Of a DNA stretch of 64,000 bases, positions 30,439 through 40,274 are shown in pieces. The DNA comes from Alentia gelatinosa. Lineage: Eukaryota > Annelida > Polychaeta > Phyllodocida > Polynoidae. The stretch lies in assembly GCA_950022655.1 (NCBI GenBank), contig OX465584.1:30632988-30696987 (forward strand), written 5' to 3'. The notes under the pieces are model-generated. The model was not told where the DNA came from and ran no database searches. It saw nothing but the letters and a program-made list of their open reading frames with translations. The position numbers and the translations under genes are program-made. Numbering within the stretch: the stretch's first letter is position 1; each line of letters begins with the position of its first letter.

Positions 30439-33343
30439 TTATGTATTCTGTAGTACCTCAGGTTCTTTTGCTAGGTACTCTTTAACATACATTCTGAATT
30501 GATCACCTGATCTTTTTGTTTGGAGTTCCTTAGGTAATCTATCCCATAATTTTATTCCTAAGGCGAGTGCTGATTTTTTATACTTTTCAGTATTAGGTTT
30601 TCGAGTTTTCAAACAGATTTTTTCAAATCTATGTGTTACCTTTACAGGATCCCTTTCACAATTATTTATACCCTGACTCCACCATTTGATTAGCGAAAGT
30701 AAATGGCATGCTCTACGATAGGATAATGGCCTGATCTTACAATAATCAAGTAGCTCATTAGTAGATATTCTATCACATAGTTTTTTCCCTATGGCTATTC
30801 TAAGACTTTTGTTCATTAGTACTTGCAGTTTATTAAGGTTGTGTTTACTTGTTAGGGAGAATATTACATCACTATATTCTAGAATCGGTAATAAAATTTG
30901 TTTAACTATTTTTATCCTTGTTGCATCATTTAATAAGTAACTTAGCTTTCTAAACTTAAACAATTTTAACGAAAAGTCTTTACATATTTTCTCAAAATGT
31001 ATATTTAAATTTAAGTTATTATCTAGTAATACTCCCAGATATCTATAATGATTCACAATACCTAGTTTTATATTTCCTATTGTTATATCTACCTCAGCAT
31101 CTATTTTATTCCTAACATTGTGGTGCCACATAACTTTAGTTTTAGTATAGTTTATTCTCAATTTATTAGTTAATATCCAGCGTTCAAGGTGTTTTAAGTC
31201 ATATTCAATTTTATCTTTTGCATCCTGTTGGGTTGTAGCATATGTTACCAACGCTATATCGTACGCATACATAATAATATCACTATTCATTATGTATTTT
31301 GGTAGATCATTAATAAAAATTATAAATAACAGCGGCCCTAAAATAGAACCTTGCGGTACACCCGTATCAACATCTATCCATCCAGAGTATGTGTCATTTA
31401 ACTTCGTTCTATGTTGTCTATATTCAAGATAGTTTTTCATTATTATAGTCAGGTGCTTAGGTAATTTTATTTTTACAAGTTTTTGGATTAATAGAGAATG
31501 ATTTACGCTATCAAAGGCTTTTTTCAGATCAATATAAGTACTTACAACAAAGTTTCTTTCGTCTATATAGGTTAATATTGATTGTGTTAATTTAAAGAAG
31601 TAGAGCGTCGTGGTAGGAAACCATATTGATTATGAGATAGTATTTCATTCGTTTGACAATAATCTAATATTTCATTATGGATTATTTTTTCAAATACTTT
31701 CAATAGGAACGGAAGGACCGAAATCGGTCTCCAATTTCCAAATTCTTTCAAATTTCCATCTTTAGGGAGTGGTGTGATATTTGCAAGTTTCAGACAATTA
31801 GGGAAATATCCATTATATAATACTATCTTTACCAGTTTCAGAAAGTCAAAAATTCCCAAAAGTAGTATATTCTTCATCATACCTGTTAATATATAGTTAA
31901 TTCCACTACTCTTATTATTATCAAAGCTCTTGAGTATTTTTGTAATAGTATCTACAGTTAGAATACCACTAAGTTCATTTTCAAACCTACAAATTTTTGC
32001 ATCATCAGATTCATCTAATTGCTCTAAGTAAATTATTTCATTTAATGCGTTATTATCATCTTGAGTACCTACCTCATTAAACTTACCTGCCTTTGAGAAA
32101 AACATGTTCATGTGTTCCGTTACATCTTCGATTTTTTCATCTTTCGTAATTGGATATTCCGTCTTTTCACCACCTAGTGGATTCCAAATGTTCTTAATTT
32201 TTCTCCAAAATCTCCTAGGATTTTTTGCATTATTTTCCAGATGTTTACCGATTATGCGTGACTTAGTTTTCCTGATTTCTTTCCTAATATCATCCCTCAG
32301 TATCCTTATTGTCCTTAGTGTATTATTGTAATTTGGACTATTCGGTTCTAATTTGTATAGTTTTTCTAAGCACTTTTTTCTTTTTTCGATTTTCTTTTCA
32401 GTATTTTTTGTTAATGCAAGCCCGTTATTGCTTCTTACATATTTCGTTATAATTGGCATTTTCTCATTAAATTTTTGGGTCAATTTATCTATAAAATTTT
32501 CACAAGGTTCATGTGAGTGTAATACATCCTCGTGTCGCATTGTTTCAGCTATTACCGTTTTTTCAAACTCTGCTTCTTGGTCAATCTTTTTACAATAAGT
32601 TAATTTAATTTTTGGATGTTTCTCTCTAGCTTTTTTTCTAACACAGTATATAATCACATGGTCTGATATATAGAAGTTAACATTTCCCGATTCTCTAATA
32701 AATTTTGAATTACTGTATATATGGTCTATTGTGCTTTTACAAGTTCTGTTTATGTATGTTTCATGTGTCTGCACCATTTGCATTCCAGTTTCATATAGGA
32801 AATTCTTCATTTCTTTATATTTCGGACAATTTACAGTTTTGCTATTAACATTAAAATCCCCTGATATCCAACACTCATGCCTTTCGAACTCAGGTCTTTC
32901 CATAATTTTCTTTAGGTAGTCATAACAGTATTCTACATCGTTATTCGGAGGCCGGTAAACAGAAATTAATAGCAGCTTTTTTAAATTTGGTTTTTCAACC
33001 ATACAAACTAAACATTCCATTTTTTCATCAGATAAGCATAATTTATCTATTTTTTTGTATATGGTTTATAACATGATTTTATATATATTGCTACTCCACC
33101 CCCTATTTTATCTATTTTTCTATCATTCCGGAGTATAAATTTATCAGTTAAGTGAATCATTTCTTCTGTATATTTATCCTTAAGCCACGTTTCAGTTATT
33201 GTTGTGAAATCAACATTTTCCAATACCATTTCTAGTTCATGTAATCGCTTATATAAGCTACGTACATTTATAGTTGCAATTACAATGCCTTGTAATTTTT
33301 TCAAATAGTCAGGCACTATATATCCTTTGAAGGTGTTTGACAT
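30439..33343 (-). pseudogene. LINE ORF2: APE-type endonuclease and reverse transcriptase, degenerate
   Basis: Three open pieces (33343-33047, 33020-31587, about 31600-30439) join with frameshifts near 33055 (in an A run) and near 31600. The endonuclease shows NVRSLYKR, TETWLKD, SVYRPPN, SGDFN, STIDHIYSN and YISDH, which are all core motifs. RT shows NITPLPKDG, WRPISVLPFLLKVFEKIIH, TYIDLKKAFDSVNHSLL, GVPQGSILGPLLFIIFINDL, and MYAYDIAL where the active site should read YADD. The codon at 31261-31263 is Tyr instead of the first Asp. The thumb and C terminus run to the TAG/TAA at 30439. It would nick the target, prime and copy the RNA; this copy cannot. Confidence 0.9.
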
Positions 33344-33344
33344 C

Positions 33345-33893
33345 GAGCTATATCAGAAATTATTACTGTTTTTTTATCAATTTGATTCCTACACTTACAT
33401 ACATACATATAAGTACATATATACTATGGACAAATAATAGTTGAGGTAGGGTGTAGACACAGGATATCTCCTTTATGTAGGTAGATGCCTGAGCTTCCAA
33501 TATCCTGGGATGGATTATTGTCAGCATAGTTGCTAGTGATAGTATATGACAATGAAACAATATACATACTTAACAACTATACTAGAAAATACATAATCGA
33601 ATCTTACGATTCCTTTACTCCAAATATTCACGTGATAGGTACACACTATATCTTTGTATGCTAGTGGTAGGCTTTTACTATAAAATGTACAAGAAATTAT
33701 ATACTATCTTCATTATAGTTATCATTCTAATACATATAACATTATCATTATTGTATATCCTTATTGTATACTTGCATTATAGTTTTACAACACCTGCAAT
33801 CTGTTATTTATATCGAGTTCATAACTTTTACAATTTTCTCAAGTAGTACTCCTCTGTATTTTCTTCTGGTTCACTTTTTCCAAGTCTGTACAT
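33345..33893 (-). other. Non-coding spacer between LINE esterase ORF and ORF2
   Basis: About 550 bp of AT-rich sequence with no conserved frame. Spacers this long are unusual in compact LINEs and may hold signals for downstream translation, or an insertion too old to recognise. Confidence 0.4.
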
Positions 33894-34552
33894 CTATAGG
33901 TGATTACCCACCTCAATGTTTTTGTCTATGTATGACGATAGTACCCTGGCTATGTCCCATTGTACTTGATGGTACGGATGTATGCCATCTCTCAGTTTTG
34001 CATAGGCGTATACGGTGTCTTCCCCCACCACGTTCTTGTGAATAATCCGTGTTAGAAAAGGTGTCAAGACACCGTTCGCTTTGTTAATTGTTGATATTTC
34101 TTCATTCAACTCTCGGATCAGCATTTCTATCTTTGGTTGGTCTCCATGTTTCCCTCGGAAAAGGCCATTTGCATGATTAATATTCACCGAATATACTGAG
34201 CAAATACACACGACTATACATGGGTCCATGGCCTTCACCGCAAGCACAAAGTCCTTGAGTGCATCTACTGTTTCTTCAACGATCCGCCGATCCTGCCATC
34301 TTTAGCACTGATTCTTGTAGGCGCATACGTTTTTGTTGTTAGATTATTTATTCCGCCCAGGAAGTACAGAGCAGTATAGTTATGTCCATAGGCGCTTGCA
34401 TCAAGTAGTTCACGTAGAATCATTGTTTGAAGCTTGTCTATTGTTGCCCCTCCTTGCCAGATGGTCGTACAGTCCATGCCTCGAGAATTCTTGAAAATCT
34501 CGTCCATACCTCTGGCGCGAGAATCCCCCACGAGCAGATACTTCGGATACAT
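33894..34552 (-). pseudogene. SGNH/GDSL-type hydrolase ORF of the LINE
   Basis: From the ATG at 34552: LLVGDSRARG (nucleophile Ser in block I), GGATIDKLQ, LYFLGGINNLT (block III G-x-N). After a frameshift near 34265, a second open piece (34247-33894) carries LRDGIHPYHQ, the block V D-x-x-H with the catalytic His. All four signature residues of an SGNH hydrolase are visible. Such esterase domains are known in ORF1 of CR1/L2-type LINEs; the substrate is unknown. Here it sits in its own reading frame, about 220 bp after the NADAR segment. Confidence 0.75.
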
Positions 34553-34774
34553 ATTTCTGGTCTGAGTCCTACTTGATAAAGTTCAAAAAGTTCATATAGG
34601 AAAAAGTTAAATCATCAAGCAACAGTGTTCAAAATCATATACAGATTAAATTACTTTTGTTTAAGTAACTTTTACAAGACTTCATATTTTGACAAGTAAG
34701 TGAATAATATCATATCACTACCTATAGGTCACACACTATATTTACTAAAATCTCATATCATGTTTATGTTTTCT

Positions 34775-35308
34775 TCAAACTGCTGTAATCGCCACCTGCA
34801 TTGTCGACTCTTTCTCAACCTTTTCTTCGGTTTTTTGCTTTTCAGCTCTCATTTCTTTTGCTGTTTTTTCTCTTCTCAGCTCCTCCCTAAGTTTAGTCAA
34901 TATTTGGCCCAGTTTATTCTCACCAGTATAGTAACCTCCGTTATAGTTATTCTCGTTTTTGTCTATCCCTCCCCCCCAGAAACGATCTAGTGTTGCCTCT
35001 ACAAGTGCATGGGGATGTGTATTGATTAAGGCCTCGCCTAGTGTTAGGTTTTGTCAGAATTTACTCTCAGTCACAAACTCCATAATTTTGAGTTTCTGTG
35101 AGTTCCATCTATTATCCGTTTCACACCTGTTACCCAGCTCTTTAGCCTCAGAACGGTTTGTTGTTTTCAATATCTCTAGTACTATATCTGGTCTATTGCA
35201 AGCCCTGGCTTTTTCCACTTGGTAGCAGTGCTCTGCAGTTGTGTAAGAGACATTGTTGTGTTTTATCTGACAACTATAGAAATTACTCAGATAATCATTT
35301 GGTCTTTT
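34775..35308 (-). pseudogene. NADAR (YbiA/DUF1768-type) domain within the LINE
   Basis: One minus-strand frame reads DYLSNFYSCQIK, YTTAEHCYQVEKARAC, a helical segment with RSEAKELGNRC, NRWNSQKLKIMEFVTESKF, a TGA at 35056-35054, QNLTLGEALINTHPHALVEA, TLDRFWGGGID, and NYNGGYYTGENKLGQILTKL, then a Lys/Glu-rich tail to TGA at 34777-34775. The order SNFY - EHxYQxxKA - EAK - W - M...KF - LxxT - L(V)EA - D.FWG.G - GxNxLGxxL is the full NADAR fold signature. The family is linked to NAD/ADP-ribose and riboflavin-intermediate N-glycosidase chemistry. It follows the RRM reading frame directly, with the frame change in an A run at about 35305-35312, so ORF1 was probably RRM-NADAR fused. Confidence 0.82.
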
Positions 35309-36369
35309 TTGAAAATAATACCTGACCTAGTCAGTTTAGGACCTGTTTTGTTGTTGATTTCAGTTTCACACTGCATTGTGTTTCCCTTATCGGGTGTATT
35401 TACAGTAGTTGATTGGATGTTTGACATAGTTGTAGATTTCAGGTCTCGATCCTGGTTAGCTATGTGTATCATTCGGTTAGGATCCATGAACGTCCTCTGC
35501 TGGACGGGGTTATTGTTTTGCAGCTGAGTGTTTTGTTGTGGTTTATTTCTGTCTAGCTCCCGTATTAGATGATCTGGTAGGTTCTCTACTTTAGAACAGT
35601 CATACCACGTACCCTCTATCCATACATCGCTCCCTCGAAGCTTTACATTTCTGTTTTGCTTTCTCATATTTCCAGCAAGTGTTCTTGCACGACCCCTTGC
35701 CTGTCTAATTTCTACTGTTTCATCTGGGTTTATGTAAACCCTAGCGAAACCTTCGGCTTGTTTCAAGTATCTCTTGTTGCGTAAGATTACATCGTGTACC
35801 CTTATTGTAGTGAAACAAACTAACAGGGGAGAAATTTGGTTTGTTCGTCCATCAATTCGTCTTATTCTCTGGGCAAAATTCAAGTCCTGGATTGATATTT
35901 CCAGGTATATTTCTTTCAGAACAAACAAACTAGCCCTATAGGGACACTCGTTTTGGTTTTCATACAGGCCCTCTATGAACACATTGAAACGCTTTGGTGA
36001 ATTGTACTTAGTTTTTTCTGCAGTTTCGTTTGGGTTTTTAATATTATCACCATTTGCATTTGTTATTTCAGGTCCTCTATCTTTTAACCGAATCAGTTCA
36101 GCCCCATGGTTATCAACTACCCCTGCTACTGTAAGTACTTCAGCCTTCATTTCCTGGATTGAGGTGGTCAGTTTATTTCCCATGTTAATGATCTCTACGT
36201 CTAGATCTCTATCTCTTTCGAGTGCTTGGGTGCTGCTTTTTTTGATGTTTTCTTTGATCCCCGACAGTTGCTCATTTATTGCAGTTTGCTCAGCAATTAC
36301 GTAGTCATAGTTTTTAAGAAAATTAATCTCTGCTTGTTTGACTGTTTCATCTACTTCGTTAATCTTCAC
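35287..36369 (-). pseudogene. LINE ORF1: coiled coil, L1-like RRM and C-terminal domain
   Basis: Residues ~1-95 are a Glu/Lys/Ile-rich coiled coil. Residues ~125-260 carry RFNVFIEGLYENQ, LNFAQRIRR, ISPLLVCFTTIRVHDVILRN, a KGFARVYINPD-like segment and RGRARTLAGNMRK, the RRM-plus-CTD pattern of L1/Tx1-like ORF1 proteins that trimerise and bind RNA. The frame ends at TGA just where the NADAR frame begins. It continues upstream into 37123-36446 across a frameshift in an A7 run near 36470. Confidence 0.8.
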
Positions 36370-36445
36370 AGTTATATCCTTGTTTCTCTCTTGGAGATTT
36401 ACCTCAACTGACTTGATTGTTTCATCAAGGGCCGATATTCTAGAG

Positions 36446-37123
36446 TCAATGTCTAGTGTGTGTTGTTCTTGTTTTTTTCGATAATTCTAGGATTTCATTT
36501 TGTTCTGTTTTCATTTGATCTCCTAGTGTGTCATTTTGTTTTTCAACATGCTTTGTGTGTTTGTTTACTTCTAGGACTTGCTCATTGGTTTCGTTTACTT
36601 TAGTCCCTATCTCTTTCATCTCTTCCTTTAGTTCATTTGTTATTCTATCTATTTTCAGTGTCATTTTTTCAAAGAATTCCTCAATATTCTTGTCAGGTTT
36701 TTCAAGACATTTTGATTTTTGTGAGCGGGTATTTGGTATTTTTCTCGGTGGCTGTTCCGAGCCCTGACTCATTCGGTATGTTAGCTTGCATGGTTTAGCT
36801 TCCGTGCTAAGTGTTCGGGACCTCTTAAACTTTCCAGTTCTCGTTTTAGCTACATTTAGCTTACATTTGCCTATTGATAGTCGTTCAGTCTGTACTGCCG
36901 CTTCAAGTTTTTCATATAGCTCGTCCTGTGTTAGCTCTGGTTGAAGCGACTGAGGCGGTTCTACAGTTTGAACAGTTTCAACAGTTTGTACTTTTTCTAC
37001 AGTGTTATCTACAACATTATTTACAGCATCAACAATCACATGTACATCGTGATGATCAACATTTTCATCATTAGCATTATTTACACATAAATGTTCATCG
37101 GCAATATCAGTCGGTTGTTCCAT
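36446..37123 (-). pseudogene. LINE ORF1 N-terminal extension (acidic leader, basic patch, coiled coil)
   Basis: The ATG at 37123 opens an acidic Asn/Asp/Val-rich leader, then a basic segment (KRSRTLSTEAKPCKLTYRM) and a long coiled coil (KMTLKIDRITNELKEEMKEI). It leads into the coiled coil of the 36369 frame after one frameshift. This was the N terminus of the ORF1 protein. Confidence 0.7.
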
Positions 37124-37375
37124 ACCTGGCTCTGCGTGTATGTATTCCTTTCCTCTCGATCGCTTGCATACAATGGCGTCAGTGCCCCGTATGTATACAC
37201 CGGTGCACTCAGTGCGGTTGTAGATTTCAGCTGTTCCTGGATATTCAGTGTAAATCGTTTCCGATTTTGTATATATAGTTTCCTTGGACCTTTACAGGTA
37301 TTTTGATCTTGTTTTTGTAATACTTCGATAAGTTTTTCCTAGAGAAAACCCTTGTATATTCCGCTGCCACTAGCG

Positions 37376-37900
37376 CTACACACCTGCCTCACTCTCCAAC
37401 CATAGTCCTCTGATGACACAAGATTCTTGTCCTTCATAAATAAGTTTGATCCAATCAATAAAATAATCACCCAGTCCACACATTTTTAAACTTCTTACAA
37501 TAGCGGGCCAGGAGACAGAGTCAAAAGCCTTCCTAAAATCCAAGGAGACCAGTCCCCCTCCACCCCATAGGGGGTCCTCGGAGAGGAGGGCGTCTTCAAT
37601 GGTACATATATTGGTCCCCAAATATCTCCCTTTTAAGATGCCAGTTTGATCATGACCTACCAGTTTACCAATCACCCTTTGTAACCTTATAGCCAGGGCC
37701 TTAGTTAGAATCTTGTAGTCTGTATTAAGTAGGGTGATTGGTCTCCTATTTTCCAAATGACTCCTATTTTCGTGGGTCTTGGGGATGAGGGTAATGACCC
37801 TCCTTTTCTGTTCCAAGCCTGCCAAGGCTTCTAGGGTCTCAAGCAAAAACTCAGACTTGGAAACACTTCCCTGGCTGGTGTTTACACTACTTATCCGTAC
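37376..37900 (-). pseudogene. L1/Tx1-type LINE reverse transcriptase fragment
   Basis: An open minus-strand segment encodes KRRVITLIPKTHENRSHLEN, RRPITLLNTDYKILTKALAI, DQTGILKGRYLGTNI and LVSLDFRKAFDSVSW, the RT palm entry of L1/Tx1-clade elements, clearly different from the CR1/L2-like RT next door. It stops abruptly at 37376, near the 5' end of the 7-kb LINE, which may have inserted into it. Confidence 0.8.
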
Positions 37901-38039
37901 CTTCGGATCACTTACTTTCCGATGCCAGAGATGGTCATACTTGGTAAATCCAACTCCCCCAATCTGGTTATCGGCAAGGGTGCGACACCTAATGGACAAT
38001 CATCCACAGAGCTTACTTTATTGGCCAGCAGTTTGATCA

Positions 38040-38990
38040 TACCTGTAGTATGCTTACAGATCTGTATAGATCAAATCCGGGCACTACCCACCAGGGTGTC
38101 CCAAGTCTGCAATCCTCTGTCAGCAAACAACATTGGATCTGGATCAAACAAAGCATTGTCCAAAGGTAAGTCACCTTCCCCAGCAATCAGGACATTCATC
38201 ATCTGCTGAGGGGCAATGCCAACAGCCTGTCTGACGTTTACCGCAGCAGATATCCATGACAGGAACATCTCAATTCCACAAACTCTGGTTCTCAACTGAG
38301 TTCTATTAGCAGCTCTTGCACTTGCTTCAGGAACATGGCATTCCTTATCAAATCCAAATGTCTGATATAGTTTGTTACTCAATACCGTTTGATTAGCTCT
38401 GGCATCTAATAACAGGTCTTCCTTCCTTCCCTGGATTCTCACAGGTACATAGCAATGTCGCCCACCTAGGGGAGACACCTGCAGAATAAACCAAAACATC
38501 CCATCAAGTGTTCCAAGATCCCATCCACGTTGGTGTAGCCATTTCAGACAAGGGTGTCCCAGGGACAAATACCAAGAGCAGACCGTTTCGACCTGATCCA
38601 ACACTAGAAGTGGGGAAAGTCTCCCACTTCAGTACTTCTGCAGTTTGAGTACTCTGGCTTACAGTGTCTGAGACCACAGCCTCACCACTCTACACAGCCC
38701 CTCTTAGTTTACCAGATCCTCGCGTTGGGATGGTAAAGCCAAAGGTCCAAAGTTGGATTCAATGTGGTAGCCGCCTTCTGAGGATAATCTGGTCAGATAT
38801 GTCCCAACTGTCCACATTGCCAACATTGTCTATTTTCCAACTGGTTCTTTTCAATTGGTCAAGACGTTCATTGATTAATGCCAACGTCTCTTCCATGCTA
38901 TGAAGCTCTTTCGAGTCTCTGTCCGTGGCCTTATCCATAACTATAGACGTTCCTCTGCCACGGAACCCTAGATGGTTAACAACCATGGAT
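38040..38990 (-). pseudogene. LTR-element gag/protease relic
   Basis: At 38825-38781 the minus strand reads a CCHC-type knuckle, CWQCGQLGHI..DYP, with a stop and with the last Cys replaced. Downstream, 38604-38071 is open and encodes YVPVRIQGRKEDLLLDARAN, a retropepsin-like strand in which DTG/DSG has become DAR. It is a degraded Gypsy-type gag-pro segment. The acidic segment at 38986-38930 resembles the gag-like relic at 28.9 kb. Confidence 0.55.
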
Positions 38991-38999
38991 CTTACTGCA

Positions 39000-39740
39000 G
39001 AGTATATTCTCCACTTCCATATCTATTCTACCAGAGTGAGACTGCTACCTATGTTATATTACATAGGTTGGTTCGGTTATCTTTCGGTAAGTATTAAGAT
39101 GAAGAATTAACTATTACTATCCCTACTGGACACAAAACCAGACTCTGAGATCTTAGGTATCTCATCTTTAGTTATACCTTTCTGTACACAGTACCTTGAA
39201 ACCGGAGTGCCAAGTAAAGCCAGGTGAGGTGAGTCCACAAGCCGATGCAAGTTCCCTCACTCAACCACTGAAAGGGTTTGGAGAAACCCTATGAATTGTG
39301 AGGCTCCAAGGGGTTCACTCAGCGCGGAAGAACACACAGAGTAACCTATCGACCTGCTGTGGACCTGGCCTTATAATCAGACCAAGTTATGTAATCTGGG
39401 CAAACCTGTAGCACTCTTGTGCATGGGCCCAACAGAATCACCACACAACAGGAATCAGCACCTGCATCCTCTAGCGTAAACAGAACACACCACTGCTTGA
39501 CTGACCCGACCCCTACAATATCATATCAAAAATGATATGCTAATCAAAAAACAAACTTTGATAACTTTGACAGGTACTAGAGCAATAATAATAGCCGCAG
39601 GCACTTGACAATTAATCAAGACAGTGTATCTTGCTCAGGGATCAAATATATATCAGTATGTGTAATACATTCCAAAACCAATGCAGGTTTACAAAACTTC
39701 ATTTTCATATTAGATCTGTTCTAATATATTTAGTTACAGT
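39000..39740. other. Unassigned repeat-rich sequence
   Basis: There is no gene or element boundary I can support. It may contain non-coding parts of the LTR relic on its left. Confidence 0.3.
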
Positions 39741-39743
39741 TTA

Positions 39744-39780
39744 TTTGTGGTTTAACGTCCCTGGGACGTTAAACCACAAA
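39744..39780. repeat. Perfect 18-bp inverted repeat with 1-bp loop, followed by (AAAC)n
   Basis: TTTGTGGTTTAACGTCCC, one T, then its exact complement in reverse. A short CAAACAAACAAACAG run follows. GGGACGTTAAACC plus an (AAAC)n tail looks like the 3' end of SINE/LINE families of marine invertebrates (recollection, not verified), so the hairpin may be two such ends joined head to head. Confidence 0.8.
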
Positions 39781-40076
39781 CAAACAAACAGTGTGCATTT
39801 TCCATTACATGTGGTTCCTACTCAGACTTGCACCACACTTGCCATAATGTTTGTTTTGAGTCTGTGAGCCGCGCATGTGCTCACCGAGGTTACCAAAATC
39901 AGAGGCTTTATATCGATATTCTACAAGGGAAGAACACCGCCCCCCCCCCTCCAGCATTTCAAAGGAGAAGGGGAGAGGGCTATTTTTTACCTCCATGAGG
40001 TCCACTATTTTTGCTATCAATTTTCGTTGCAAAAATGTGCGTTCCCCACCCGTCTTAAAGAACCAGTGCTCCATAA

Positions 40077-40269
40077 GGCCTTTTTCCATTGGTCGACAAA
40101 CACTGTGTAGATTTTCTGTGTTCTCCTAATAGCATATTTCCATTGGGCGTCAGCAGTGCTAAGGTCCGTCGGTGATTCTTGACTGTATATCGGTGATGGC
40201 CAATGGAAATAGGCTATTAGGAGAGCACAAAAAATCTACACAATGTTTGTCGGCCAATGGAAATGGGCC
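40077..40269. mobile_element. 193-bp fold-back MITE with 70-bp arms
   Basis: 40077-40146 and 40200-40269 are inverse complements over 70 bases with a few mismatches, loop 53 bp. Ends are GGCC...; ATAA/TAA abuts both sides (40074-40076 and 40272-40274), consistent with a TWA duplication. The GGCC(T/C)xTTTCCATTGG end resembles the Harbinger-like element at 27401 in its first bases. Confidence 0.8.
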
Positions 40270-40274
40270 TATAA

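Larger units (their letters stand above)
30275..37300 (-). mobile_element. ~7-kb LINE with RRM-NADAR ORF1, SGNH esterase ORF and APE-RT ORF2
   Basis: Read on the minus strand the order is: coiled coil plus L1-type RRM (37123-35287), NADAR domain (35308-34775), SGNH/GDSL hydrolase (34552-33894), then ORF2 with APE endonuclease and reverse transcriptase (33343-30439). A T11 run on the plus strand (30275-30285) marks an A-tail about 150 bp after ORF2. The 5' boundary is not fixed: it lies between 37123 and the unrelated RT fragment at 37376. No target duplication was found. RT and esterase features place it in the CR1/L2/Jockey assemblage. It carries several frameshifts, one nonsense codon in NADAR and one catalytic change. 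Confidence 0.85.

Noticed and set aside
35975..36304. Plus-strand frames (also 36528-36767 and 32104-32331) with hydrophobic, membrane-like sequence
   Set aside because: Antisense shadows of the LINE coiled coil and ORF2; Lys/Glu codons read backwards give Phe/Leu.
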